From the NCBI GenBank assembly GCA_026686845.1, contig JAIVEN010000002.1, positions 38,953,001 through 39,017,000 on the forward strand: DNA of 64,000 bases, given 5' to 3'. Positions 50,778 through 63,254 of this stretch are shown piece by piece (position 1 is the first letter of the stretch; every line of letters starts with the position of its first letter). Below the pieces are notes generated by a model. The model saw only the letters and a program-made list of their open reading frames with translations. It did no database searches and had not been told where the DNA came from. A program made the translations under genes and the position numbers. This DNA is from Adenanthera pavonina. Taxonomy: Eukaryota; Streptophyta; Magnoliopsida; Fabales; Fabaceae.

Positions 50778-52043
50778 TGTTAGCAAGGCTGACTTCCCAA
50801 GAGGGGGGTGAATTGGGAAGATTTAACTTTTTCTGCACAAAGTGAAGTAAGTGAAGATATCATAGTATAATGAAAACAACGTGTAAAACAGAGCAAGCTG
50901 AAAAGTAGAGATAAGGAGAAGAAAACTCAGTGATTTATCCTGGTTCGATCTATCCACTTGACCTACATCCAATCCCCAAGACACCTCTTGAGATTTATCC
51001 ACTATACAGCAAGAATTTCAATGGGCTTCTTGCTAAAGCCACAGTATACGAGTATGCTCTGTTTCTGAGCTCTCTCAAACTCTCCAAGCACTAATTTTGA
51101 GACTTAAAGAGGCACAGTAGATTACTTTCTTCGAAATTTGAATTTTGAAAGGGTGAAATTCGTCTGTCAGAGAGACTCTTTTCAGACTAATTTCATCATT
51201 CGAATGTTGCAAGTTCTCATCATTCGTATGTCAATGTTTCACTTTAACAGACTCAAGAACTTAGCTTCTGAAATTCAAATTTTAATGTTCAAAGTTCGTC
51301 TGTCAGAAAGCAGTTTTGAGACTTAAATCATTCTTGATCTCAGATGAACTTTATCAAACTTTCAGACGAATTTCTTCTATTTTCTCAAATTTTGTTTTGT
51401 CTGAAATTCGAATTTTGAAGACTCAAAGTTCGTCTGTTGCAAAGAAGCTTCTTTCAGACTTATATGAAAATTCAAATGTTGGAAGTTCAAAATTCGTCTG
51501 TCAGAGAGCATTTATCAAACTCAATTTGATTTTGATTTCAGATGCATTTTATCATAGTTTCAGACGAATTTCTTTGGTTTTCACAAACTTTGTTTTACTT
51601 GAAATTCGAATTTTGAGAGTGTGAAGTTCGTCTGTTACCAGAAAGGCTTCTTTCAGACTAGATGAAAATTCGAATCTTGAACAACCAAAATTCGTCTGAC
51701 AGAGAGCCATTTCTTCAGACTTATTCAGTTTTAGCTCGAAATTCAAATGTCCAAAGGCAAAGTTCGAATTTCAAACTTGACAGTTCAATTTAAACTTTCA
51801 ACCTTCGTCTGTTTGTAGGTATTTTCCAAATGTTTCAAGATTTAACATAAAATCAAAGTTTGAAAACATCTTTTCTTCAAATCAAAATCTTTTACCCAAT
51901 CATAGCAAGAACTAAGACTCTACAAAAGATCTACCAGCAAATACTCATAAAGTCTTCACTTGAAACAGCTTTGATCTCCTTTGATATCTTCAATCCAAGC
52001 TCTTGAGTGTTAGTTTAGAATCATCAAAACTCTTGATTCAACA
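50778..52043 (-). repeat. 5' LTR of E3, with internal deletion
   Basis: It runs TGTTAGCAAGGCTG...TTGATTCAACA. At 1266 bp it is about 380 bp shorter than the 3' LTR. The missing block starts near 51092, after TCCAAGCA, and removes the TATA box and leader region. Frames at 51138-51746 are array translations. Confidence 0.88.
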
Positions 52044-53038
52044 GAGATGTATGCCTTTTTCTTTTTTTCCTTGTTAGCAACTTTCTTTTCTTTTTCCTAC
52101 TTTTTCAAGAATTGTGGACAATCCCATTTGATATGCCCTTGCTTTTTGCATTCATAGCAGGTGACATGCTCTTTGCCTTCTTTCTTATTGTTTGCAGCTG
52201 CTCCTTTCTTAAAGAATTTTTTATTTCTTTTCTTGTTGTAAAACCTTTTGAATTTTTTGAGTAATATAGCCAGAGTCTCTTTATCCAGTTCTTCTTCATC
52301 ATTAGAATCTTCTTCTCTTTCTTCTGCAGCTTTCAATGCAAGACCCTTTTTCTTCTTATCTTAATTAGCTTCCTTGAGAGCCTTCATCTTACCTTCATAC
52401 TTTTCAAGACTACCGAAGAGAGTTGTGAAAGAAGCCATTGACTCTCCTCTAGCTTATTTTATAGCTGTTACTTTTGGTTGCTATTCTAGAAGAAAAGCTC
52501 TCAAAATTTTTCTGATTTTCTCTGGCTGTGTGTACTCCTTGCTAAGACTCTTCAGTTGATTCACTATGAGAGTGAATCTCTTTTGTAGTTCTTTGATGCT
52601 TTCATCTTTTATCATTATGAAGCTTTCATATTCACCGATATAGGAGTTTAATTTGTCCTTCCTTACTCTGGTAGTTCCTTTGTGAGCAATTTCTAGAGTG
52701 TCCCACATTCCTTTCGCTGTGGTACATTGAGACACCCTATAAAATTCGTCTTGATTGAGTGTATTGATCAAGCAGTGTTTTACTTTGTAGTTGAGCAAGA
52801 CTCTTCTCTTATCTTCCTCATTCCGCTCATTTTCTGGCTTTTCTCTATACTTGCCATCATCCTACAGCTTCATTGGCACAAAATCCCCCTTTTGGATAAC
52901 TGACTAGATGTCTAAGTCATTGGACTGGAGATAGATTTGCATTCTCATCTTTCAGTATCCATAATACTCTCCACTGAAGCTAAGATGTTTATTTGTGTTG
53001 TTTCCTTCAGGAAGAATGCTTTCTCCAAAGCCAGCCAT
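52044..53038 (-). pseudogene. gag of E2, partial and broken
   Basis: It starts at the ATG at 53038 (MAGFGESILPEG type) and has frames with IGEYESFIMIKDESIKEL and the first zinc knuckle CYECKKQGHIKWDC (about 52165-52120). Stops and frame changes are present. It ends exactly at the outer end of the E3 5' LTR, so the second knuckle is gone. Confidence 0.8.
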
Positions 53039-54527
53039 TAATTCTCCTCGATTGTTAGATCCTTCACTTGGGAGTCCGGGCTCTGATACCACTTGTTAGG
53101 TCTGCTGGCTTCCCAAGAGGGGGTTGAATTGGGAAGTTTGAAATTTTTTTTAAAATTATAAAAGAGCAGTAAAAACAAAAGTTGCAGAAAAATAGAGTAC
53201 AAAATGTAATAAGGTAGTAAGCAAGGTAGAGGAAAGAAAGACACAAAGATTTATCTCGGTTTGGTCTCTTTTTCTTGACCTACGTCCAGTTCTCAAGCTA
53301 CCACTTGAGATTTTCCTTTATCTTGCAAGAATTCAGTGGGCTCCTTGCAATGTCATAGTACAACCTTATGCTCTGTTCTAAGAGCTTATAGATTCTCACT
53401 TTGCACTCTAGCAAAGTGCTTCCCAAATCCCTTGTGAAATCTCCTCACAAGAAAATATTTCTTTCATATGAAGATAAGATTGTTTATAACATGAGAAACT
53501 CTCTAATATAGAGCATGTTTGATAGTTGAAGTGTAATAAATGAAATGTGAGAGAGTAGAAGGCTTTGTCTGATGATTTTGGCAGAGTTTCTGTATATACA
53601 ATGTAAAATTATTTTTCACAACTTCAAATGAAGTTCTATTTATAGATTTATACCTTAATTATATGTTAGAGATAAGATCTAGTCGTTAGAGACATTACCC
53701 AATAGTTACTTTACAAAATTAGTCATTCACCAACCACATTTAATGTGTCTGACATCCCAAGATTGTTTCCTTCAGGAAGAATGCTTTCTCCAAAGCCAGC
53801 CATTAATTCTCCTCGATTGTTAGATCCTTCACTTGGGAGTCCGGGCTTTGATACCACTTGTTAGGTCTGCTGGCTTCCCAAGAGGGGATTGAATTGGGAA
53901 GTTTGAAATTTTTTTCAAAATTATAAAAGAGCAGTGAAAACAAAAGTTGCAGAAAAATAGATTACCGAATGTAATAAGGCAGCAAGCAAGGTAGAGGAAA
54001 GAAAGACACAAAGATTTATCTCGGTTTGGTCTCTTTCTCTTAACCTACGTCCAAGTCTCAAGCTACCACTTGAGATTTTCCTATATCTTGCAAGAATTCA
54101 GTGGGCTCCTTGCAATATCATAGTACAACCTTATGCTCTGTTCTAAGAGCTTATAGATTCTCACTTTGCACTCTAGCAAAGTACTTCCCAAATCCCTTGT
54201 GAAATCTCCTCACAAGAAAATCTTTCTTCCAGATGAAGATAGATTGTTTATAACATGAGAAACTCTCTAATATAGAGTATGTTTGATAGTTGAAGTGTAA
54301 TAAATGAAATGTGAGAGAGTAGAAGGCTTTGTCTAATGATTTTGGCAGAATTTCAGTATATATAATGTAAAATTGTTTTCCACAACTTCAAATGAAGTTT
54401 TATTTATAGATTTATGTCTTAACTATATGTTAGAGATAAGATCTAGCCGTTAGAGACATTACCCAATGGTTACTCTGCAAAACTAGCTGTTCACCAACAG
54501 CATTTAATGCGTCTGACATCCAAAGTT
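52998..54527 (-). repeat. 765-bp tandem duplication of the gag-start / primer site / LTR segment in E2
   Basis: Unit 1 (52998-53762) and unit 2 (53763-54527) contain the same gag start, primer site and first ~670 bp of LTR. Landmarks repeat at exactly 765 bp: gag ATG 53038 and 53803, LTR start 53094 and 53859. The junction lies in CATCCCAAGATTGTTTCC at about 53755-53770. Confidence 0.9.
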
Positions 54528-55447
54528 TGAATTTTGAGGTGTCAACAAATGAATTTCACAGAGACCATAAGTTAAAGACTTTAACGTTGAACTTCAAAGT
54601 TCATATGTTCAAAGGTGAAATTCAAAATTTGATCTTAACAAATATTTTTCATGTTAGAACATACGAATTTTCAAGTTTAAAGTGCTTCTCTTAAGTGTAA
54701 ATAGCTGTTCCATATTACTACAGTGCACTTAAAATTTGAATTTTGGGGATCCAAAATTTGTCTGTCAGTGAGTAGCTTAATATGACACCAAAGTTCTTCT
54801 TTTTTAAATTCAAATTTTGAGCCTTCAAAGTTTGTCTGTTAGATAGACCTCTTATCAGATGTATATGTTTTCATTCCAAAGTTCAAATTTCCAAAACCAA
54901 AGTTCATATTTCAAAGAGACATTTAATCAGACCTTTACATTTTCATTCCAAAGTTTGAATTTTCAAAACCAAAGTTCTTTTGTCAGAGGGACTAACTTTG
55001 AACTCTTTTTTCACTCTAATTTCAGATGAACTTTGACATAGTTTCAGACAAATTTTTTATTTTTTACAAATTATGCTTGTCTCAAAATTCAAATTTTAAC
55101 TGGCTGAAATTTGTCTGTTAGAGGCAACATCTCTGTAACTTCGAATTTCAATTATCAAAGTTCAAATTTTGAATGAAACATATGAAATTTAACAGTTGAA
55201 AATTCATCTATTTGTTAGTATTTCTCAAATTTATCATAAGTTAACATAGGATAGTTGAAAAATACTTATTTAAATCCAGTGTGTGTAAGATCAAAGCCTT
55301 TTATTTTGTGAACATTGTGAAAAATCCTAAAAATTAATCTTGTACTCATTTCTTCCTGGATTTCTTTACTTAAGATCTCTTGTATTCCTTTGATATCTTC
55401 CTTCTAAGCTCTGGTTATTTGGAATTATCAAAACACTTGATTCAACA
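53859..55447 (-). repeat. 5' LTR of E2
   Basis: It runs TGTTAGGTCTGCTGG...CTTGATTCAACA, 1589 bp. Its motif array is decayed, with TTTGAA and TTCAAA in place of TTCGAA, so the copy looks older than the E3 LTRs. Confidence 0.9.
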
Positions 55448-57630
55448 ACTATTTGCTCCTTCTTTAATTCAAGGGTCAAAAATCACTAACTTTGAGGCCA
55501 ATTAATTATCTTGATGAATCATATCCTTTGATTTGTCTGCTTATAAATCAAGGGCCAAGATTAAAACATTTGTCCTTCCTTTGATGCTTTTTGAAGAAGC
55601 TTGATATTTAGACATCATGGCTTTAATTTCCTCTCCTTATGACATCATAAATATGAAATTAATATTTTCCTTAAATTATGCTAAAAATTCAGTCAAGAGA
55701 GAGGGATGAGAGAGAAAAATAATTTCTTACTTTATTGCTGGTCCAAAATAACTCTACACAGTCTAGTTTATATCTGCATAATTTTTCGATCTTGTATCTT
55801 TTCTATCTTCATTTTTTGTGGGGCCCACCATTTTCTCTCTTACTTTTGCATGTGGGGTCCTCTTGTCTTTCTACTTTTGTCTTCCTGTGGGACCCATATA
55901 CTATTGTACTTTACTTCATTTTTGAACCACATCCCTTGTACATAGTATACTTTACTATTAGGGTCCAGCATAATAAAATAATTATATTATTTTAAAAAAT
56001 TACCTTTAAAAAGAACACATTTAAAAAATTACCATTTTTCCCTTTTTAACCATTTAATACTTTATTTTGACTTTTATCCTTTCTATTTGTACTTGTATAC
56101 ATCCCAAAACAATTCAAAGTTATTTCCCAGTAGTTATATCCACCATATGTCTAGAGAAATAGAAATGTTACACTACGTTTAGTCCCTAAGCAAATCACTT
56201 GAGATTTTTCACTATATCTCACATGTTTAATCCAAGTACTTGTGAAGCCTTAGTACATCTCAGACTCCTTTGTCGAGTTTGTCACTCTCCTACACTTTCC
56301 TTAGTGTGAATACAAGTCACCGTAAGGTAACCCAACATTGAGTAACCCCTCTAAGATACCTCACTTAGAGAACCTCTCTTACAAAGAAAAGGTGATTGCA
56401 AATGATAAACTCTCACTTAGAAAGAGTAGATAGAAACATTGTAGCTCAAGGAGACCTCTAAGTATGGTAGGAAGGGCTTTAAATCAATGTAACAATATTT
56501 TGGTTCTAGAATACTTAATGTTATTACTCACCACCTTAAATTTAGTCCTATATAGAAATTTTAACTTAATTTGGCCATTAGAGATAAGAACTAGCTATTA
56601 CTAAATGAGATATAATGTTAACATGTAGCATTAAATGTATGTCAGAGGCTTGTTCACAAACCAAGTAGGTTAGTGTACTATCCTAAATAGCCGTTAGACA
56701 TATCTCATAACGTTGGACTAGGATTATCAACAAACCTATCACCTTTGTTGACAATCAAGTTGTGATTATGGTTCCAGAATCTTTGCTCAGCCACGATTTC
56801 ATGTAAACCTCCTAAGATAGTAGAAAAAGCTACTAGGATAGAAGGCAAAGTTTCACCTTAGTCCATAAAGCTTAAGTCCATTATACTTGGTTTCCAGAAA
56901 ACAAGGTTAGTCAACAAACATCAAGGCTTAATTGACAAAGCTATCAACCCAGAAAAGATATTACTCTTGGGCTTACTACAATAGTAGACAAGCCTTATAA
57001 GATTGTCAACAATCATGCCTTGACAAAGAGACAACCTTTCCTATAGCATAGTTTTTCCTTCTAAGCTATCACCCTTTTCCAAAAAGCTCATTACCAGAAG
57101 CTAGAACTTTAATGAACAAGGAGGTTATTTGACAAACCACAATGCTTAGTCTAATAAGCTAACTTTGACATACAAACAACTTTGAAAAACACTGAGCTAG
57201 CTACCAAAACTCAATCTAAAGCTCATATAAGATTAGTGGTAAGAAGATTAAGTAAGTTTAAAGCTAAACCACCATACATCTTAAGAGATAGAAATAAATT
57301 ACAACATTTTAGCTTCCATCTTCTCTTGGATTCACTTGCTTTCTTCAAATCATTTTGCTCCCTTGATATCATCATATTCTTTCAGTTCTTGGAGCAACAT
57401 TTCTTTGTCTTTATCTTTGAGCTAAGCATGACGTTGATAATCCATTTCTTCACTTCAATGTTTACTCTTTCTTTTCTTTGGATAACCTATATTGAATATA
57501 ACTTTTTTTCAAGCAAAGTAGTTAGTCCAATTTACATCACATGATAAGTATGATATACAAGATATAATGAACACTAAATACACATATGCAAACTTTTTGC
57601 TCCATTATTTGACATTATCAAAACTAATCA

Positions 57631-60600
57631 TATTGGTCACCAAACCTACCAAGACTTATTCCTACCATAGGTAGGACATACTTCATTATACTTTCACCAC
57701 ACTTATTCCTTTCATCCTCAACCACCCTTTGCTCCTTTGCACCTTTGCTTTCTTCGTAAGCTTGATAAGTCAGACTTGGCAGTTTAATTAGTTTGTTAGA
57801 TTAACCCAATGCTCCCAACTTAGGTAGAAATTGTAGTTAAACAAATTATAAGGATAATTGAATGAGTTGGTTTAGAAGATTTTTAGGATTTGATAAAGAT
57901 ATAAGAGAGAAGGTAAGCCTTAAGAGTCTCAGTTTATAGTCCAATAAAAATGAGAATAAAGAGATAGAAGATGAGACAAGTGAAGCTAGCAAAATAACAA
58001 ATGAAAGTGAAATAACCAAACTAGGTTTACATGAAGTATTAACTAATTGGTTAATGCTAGTATTTAAGAAGAAGAAGTCTATAGAACTATGACTTTTGAT
58101 TTTTTCTATATGACTCAAACTATAGAAAAAGAAATATGAATTAATAAAGAAAGACAAATGATATATATGACCCCCATTGAAACCATAAGAAAATTTAAAG
58201 AAAAATATAACTAGAAATATACTGGTATGATACAAGTAGTTGTAAAACCTAAGTTTTATAAGATAATGTTACATGCTTGTATATGTCACATCTTAATTAT
58301 TTCTTGTAATATATTTTGGTAGGTCTTTGGGAATGAGTATTATGGAAATTCAATGAGCTATTGGACTACATATGTGGCAAGAGGAAGCAAGCTAATTGGT
58401 GGACTCAAGACACACCACATCCTAGTCATCATCACTAATTTGCCTAAGCTTATCTTTGTTGGAAATTCCCTATTTATCCCTTCCTAATGCCTAAAACAAC
58501 TAACCTAGCCCATATTAGTTGATTATCATAGATTTGAAAGGTGGCATAATTGTTCTCTATATCATCTCTCTCGTCCTCATCATCATTCTTTATTTTTTCT
58601 CAAACCGATCATCATCATCCCAAATTCCATTGATTTCTTCCATTTTCTCACCAATTCTCTCCTTAATTCCACCAATTTCTCCCTTCTCCATTAATTCACT
58701 CATATTTTATCTCTATCTCTCTTAGTTAAGTCTGGATGAATTAATTTGCAAGTGGAGAAACTGAGTTGAAGATTGATCAAACTAGGGATGATTCAAGCTA
58801 TTCTACTTCCTTTCCTCACTCATATATGGCTGATGCTTGGAGTTAGTTTTCTACTTGCATTTCAAATTATGTGATGGCTTGGGAGAGACCACGTAATGGT
58901 TGACTCAACTTGAAGTGGGAAGGAGATGTTGAAGATACAAGAACACCAATGATTCTCAAGTGAAATATCTCTCTACTATATGCTTTCTTCTTAATTAGCC
59001 TAATTAATTGGCTTGTAAGGCCTTTCAATTCAGTTGATTAGGATAAGGTCTAGAACTATCTTGATTATTGGTTATAATGGTTGGTTCCCTCATAAAAGAG
59101 TGAATTATGTAGCTTTGAATTGATGTTTTTGTTAATGACAATTTGATTCTCATTTTCAACCAAGAGCGTTTTTCCATTCCTCTTGATTTAACTTGTTGGT
59201 TATCATTACATGTTTTGGATGTTGAATTGAGATGTTTAGTATGATGTTTGAGTTAAAATTAAATGGTTATTGGGCTAGTTATGTTGTTAAATACCTATGG
59301 ACACATTGACAATTTAAAGTTCACTTCATAGCTTGAATTGATGTTATGCATTCAAGGTGTTTGTACAAATGCTTGAATAACATTTAAATATCATTTGGAC
59401 AAGTTTAAACACCTTATTTAGGTTGTTGAATATGGCTTTAACTTGTCATCAATTCATGCTACCATTTGCATTATTTCCTTGGGGAAAATTCATTTAGTCT
59501 TGTGATGCATCTCTTGTCCAATTTCCAAATTGAGTTAAGCCACATTTCATTGCATTGATTCCACACATTCTCCATAGTTTTCTTGTTCATTTTTCAGCTC
59601 TCAATTAGCTTATACACTTAAGCCAAATTTCCTTAGTTTTTAGGTCTCTTGCATTGTATTCATCTTAGTATTTTTCAAGCATTTAAACCCCCCTAATGGT
59701 AAAAAAAAAAAGCATTCAAACCCCCTTTACCTCAGTGTTTTACAGCCTAGCTTGCAAGTTCATTATTGTGCATTGCATCCTTGCATTTTCAACTCATTTT
59801 CCATTATATAGTCCTATCCATAATCATCCATAAATCTATACTTGATCATTCATTCATATAACTCATCCATTCTTTCTATAATTAATTCTTGCATTTAGGT
59901 GACATCTAGCTTAGGTAGCTTTGCATTCTAAGTTTTAGTCACTTAGGTTATCTTGTATCATTGCATTTAGTTACTCATTTAGTTTAGGTTATATCACCTT
60001 TTTAAACCATTTCATTCTAGGCATTCATAACTTTCATAAAAATAACAATAAAAAATAGAATAAAATAATCATTATTTTTCATCTTGCATTTTAGAGTAGT
60101 TTTAGTTTGCATTTTAATCTAGTTTATCTTGACCTATTTCTAGAGTTTAATTTCATTGACTTTTCACTTCATTTACATGCTCATTCCTTCATTCTATTCT
60201 AGGTCTAGCCATCTACATTCATAAATTCAAAACACCTACTCTCCCTTCCATGCTAGAATTGGGTCATAAGCTTGCTAGATTAGTCCAACTACATCCTTTG
60301 ATTCCTCTAGTTATATAGGTAAATTTTACATTAGTATCTAAGTTATGTATTCATCTAGGATTACTGAGAACCATTTTGCATTTTATCCATATAGAATCCA
60401 TATTCTAGCTTTAGTTTAGCATTTGTTCTAGTTCCTAGTTGCATTTAGTTTGCATTTGACATTACTCTAACTTTGTTAATCACAATTAAACATTAAGAGC
60501 AAATATGACCTAGGTTAGGCTATTATACTACATTAATAGTACTTCCTAGTATTAAATTGAGACCCATACAACATGAGTCATTAGTATCATACTATTTCAC

Positions 60601-60685
60601 CAAATGGATAAAAGTATAACCTTTAAAGAGTAAAAGGATATCATCTGCTTCATCGAGCATCATCCATAGGTTCAGAATTCCCTAG
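57631..60685. other. Degenerate repeat DNA, no gene recognised
   Basis: The stretch is AT-rich with pyrimidine-rich tracts near 58530-58730. The 129-aa minus-strand frame at 57846-58235 is low-complexity F/S/L and lacks any known motif. Given the gypsy integrase piece just downstream, part may be an old gypsy internal region, but nothing was aligned. Confidence 0.45.
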
Positions 60686-60999
60686 ATGATAACTACAAAT
60701 CAAGGCACTATCTTCATTGGCGAAGAGGTGTGTGAGTTCACCAAGGAGTATGGGATTCAGTTATTAAATTCGACTCCCTATTATGCATAGGCAAATAAGT
60801 AGGCAGAAGCATCTAATAGAGTGCTCATACAAATACTGGAGAAGATGTTAGAGGAAGAACCTAGGAAATAGCACAAAGTACTCTTAGAAACCTTATGCAC
60901 TTATCATATATCTAAGAGGAGTGCTATCAGTCTTAGTCCTTTCTCATTGACCTATAGCCATGATGCAATATTCCTAATGGAAATTGAGGCCTAGTATGA
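60686..60999 (+). pseudogene. Ty3/gypsy integrase core fragment
   Basis: The plus-strand frame reads GTIFIGEEVCEFTKEYGIQL, LLNSTPYYA, stop, ANK, stop, AEASNRVLIQILEKMLEE and LTYSHDAIFLMEIEA. It matches the D-to-E part of gypsy integrases (usual text: LLNSTPYYAQANGQAEA). Four in-frame TAG/TAA codons make it dead. The frame runs into the LTR-like sequence that starts near 60997. Confidence 0.8.
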
Positions 61000-63254
61000 T
61001 ATCCCAAATTACATGAAGAATGCTACCGTATGTATAATGTAATTTCCTAAATTGCATGAAGAATATCACTATATGTATTGAGATATGTGAATGTAGCATG
61101 GAATGCATGAAAAGATAGAAAAAGACATTAGATAGTAATTTTACTGGCTTGGTCCCTATTTGGAATTAATTTCCTATATAATCCTTAGAAGGAATTATGT
61201 TTGAACCTTAATTGGGATAAAATGCAAATAAGGTACTTAGCAAGATGTAATTCTAGAATTAAACTGGAAATCACGAGAAAGTACTTAAAAGAATAATTAT
61301 TTACATTTTTTACCATGGTCAAGGGCAAAAAGGTTTTTTTCTTCAGTTAGAAAGAAAAATAAGAAAATTATATTTTTGTCTCTGGAAGGAAGAATTTCAT
61401 GCAAATTAATCCCTGGGAAAAATTATAAGAAAGGACCTGAATGAATTTAAAATTATAATTTTATCTCGGGTTAAGGGTATTTTCTTAATTAAGAAGATTC
61501 TTGTCAAAATGGAGCTCACGACAAGCTGGCCGAATGGAATACTTCCTTGAGGTTAACTGAGTCAGTATGAATTTATAATTGCCATTGAAAGTCAAAGGGC
61601 AATTATTACACCAACAAGAAGCTGTGGGCCCCACAAAAATAGACAGTGAAGAGAACTATATATGGATCTCTTCCAAATATATTTGAGAACAAGATAATAA
61701 GTTTAGTCCAAAATCAAATTTAGAATAATCCTGCACTAATAAAATGCCAAAATATGGTAAAAGTAATTTATCGATACAGGTAAAATTTATTGGTAAAGAC
61801 TATATTTGGACTGATAAAATTATGGAGTATTTTTGGACAGCAATGCCCCATAGATGGCATGATTGTGATTGACTAAGGACACCAATGGAATTTATTTAAT
61901 TGTTATTAATGAATAATAGGCCAAGTAACTCAAGTTAGCAAACTAACCAAGGCACTATTCACCCATTTAATATCTTTACTCCAAGATATGAGTTAAGTGC
62001 TTCAAAGTGAGGTTAAGAGCTCTCATTTACAACAAACAAGAGAGCCAAATTCATGACATAAGAAGAGAAAGAGGAGAAGAGAAAGTGAAAGAAAGGAAGA
62101 AGATTTGGAGTCTCAAGTTGCAAGAGTAAGTTTCTATGACTTCTAGCCTACTATTTCAAGTTGTAGTGATGTTTTAATAGAGTCATCTTTTTCCTATCAT
62201 CCTCCATTAATTTCAGCCATAACCATGGCTTGATAAAGAGATGTGTTTTGCACAATAAACCTAGGAGAAAGCTTAAACTAGTCACCAAAGCATGTTTTCG
62301 TTGATAGTTTTAAGTATTTTGGAAGCAAATCGTGTTCCTCCTTTTTTTAATGAATTTTAGCCAGTGTAGTAGGATGTCTTAGATTGGGAATTCCATTGAT
62401 TTGATGCCAAAAATGGATTCCCCATGTTGAAAAGCCTTAAGAATAAGTATGGGTTTCATAAAAAAGGCAAAGATAAATTATGATGGTTTTTAAGGGTTTT
62501 GTGAGACTTTGTGGAGGTAACCATGGAATCAATGGTTCATGAGCTTATATGATGTTGTGTTTAGGTTCAAGGAAGCCAAAGCAAGCTCTTGGAAGGAATG
62601 GAATCAAGTGAAAAAGCAAGAGGAAGCATAAAGGTATCATTTATCCCATTATGCGCATTATATTGTCTCATGAATTTCTATGAACTATATAACTTGTTTG
62701 ATGCCGTGATTGATATTTTGTGATGTCTCTTGATTATTGGCTAAGTTGTTTGAAGGGGCTTGAGACCTTGGGATGCCCAATTTACAAATGAAACTTTGCC
62801 AACATCTTTTGATAAAAATGTTATGGCATTGTATGATTTGAGGATATTGTTTGATGTTTTATATGAAATGTGATGATATATGTATATGATGGTAATACTA
62901 CTGAGATTTAATGAATCTCACCCTTCCTAAATGACTAACATGCTAGGGTCAAGTCATAGAAGAGGCCAAGGAAGGAGCAAGAGAAGTGAAGAAGATAGTG
63001 ATGAATAACTTGATTTTGCAAGTTTATAATACTATGTTGTGAAATTATGTAGCAAGTTGTGTATGAGATGTAAATTCTAAAATTAGACATGTTCATGTTC
63101 CTTAAATTTCTCTTATGATTATATGTATGAAATTGGAATAGTAAGTGATGATGCACTATGCTTATGAAGCTTATTATGTGAGTTATGACTTGATTTTGTC
63201 CAATATGACCAATAGTGATAGGAACATAGGCACTTTGTTTGAAACATAGCATTT
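60997..63254 (+). mobile_element. Ty3/gypsy-type LTR-like sequence B
   Basis: It starts near TGATATCCCAAATT, similar to TGTAATATCCC. A diverged ~42-bp direct repeat (ATGAAGAAT...TATGTAT) lies at 61002-61085. The block TACTACTGAGATTTAATGAATCTC with GACTAACATGCTAGGG at 62895-62947 is homologous to LTR A (16890-16935). No coding frame. Its right part appears to be interrupted at 63255. Confidence 0.5.

Larger units (their letters stand above)
40636..52043 (-). mobile_element. Nearly complete Sirevirus-like Ty1/copia element E3
   Basis: It is 11,408 bp. Minus-strand order: 5' LTR (52043-50778), primer site, gag, pol (protease, integrase, reverse transcriptase, RNase H), spacer, third ORF, polypurine tract, 3' LTR (42285-40636). 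The copia order (integrase before reverse transcriptase) is clear, and a long ORF 3' of pol is typical of the Sirevirus lineage. It is not autonomous: gag has three in-frame stops, pol two, ORF3 two, and the polymerase active site is altered. The flanks (CCTTT left, GAGAT right) do not form a target duplication. Confidence 0.92.
38993..55447 (-). mobile_element. Sirevirus-like copia element E2, hosting element E3
   Basis: The outer ends are TGTTAGGTTTG (38993) and ...CTTGATTCAACA (55447). The flanks ACCAT and ACTAT are a 5-bp duplication with one change. The 3' LTR is cut at about 39660 and fused to the pol region. The remaining pol piece is 39660-40635, E3 follows at 40636-52043, gag is 52044-53038, then a primer site, a partly duplicated LTR and the full 5' LTR 53859-55447. 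Compared with E3, E2 lacks about 1.3 kb between its integrase and gag pieces at the E3 insertion point. Confidence 0.8.
37235..56172 (-). mobile_element. Ty3/gypsy-type solo LTR R2, split by copia element E2
   Basis: The parts are 37235-38987 and 55453-56172, together about 2.48 kb, the same size as R1. The start TATAACATCTTA parallels R1's TGTTACATCTTA, and the end GAAATGTTACA parallels R1's GCATGTTACA. Inner stretches (for example 37380-37470 against 31190-31290) align. The TATA-like CTATTTATATAG at 38959-38970 matches the R1 box position on the minus strand. E2 sits just beyond this box. Confidence 0.75.
37046..57630 (-). mobile_element. Diverged copia LTR (H), split by the nested insertions
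   Basis: The left piece 37046-37234 (GTTACCAAAGAGAGGGGTGAA, then TTTATCCTGGTTTAACC) and the right piece from 56178 (TTTAGTCCCTAAGC, CACTTGAGATTTTTCACTAT, then AGCCTTAGTACA) join into one copia-LTR text like that at 40636 onward. The element in between is flanked by TTACA/CTACG, which fits a target duplication decayed by C>T and G>A. The right limit is uncertain, between about 57300 and 57640. It is the most diverged, hence probably the oldest, copia LTR here. Confidence 0.65.

Noticed and set aside
57846..58235. 129-aa minus-strand frame
   Set aside because: Low-complexity F/S/L composition, no motif, and AT-rich surroundings; most likely chance.
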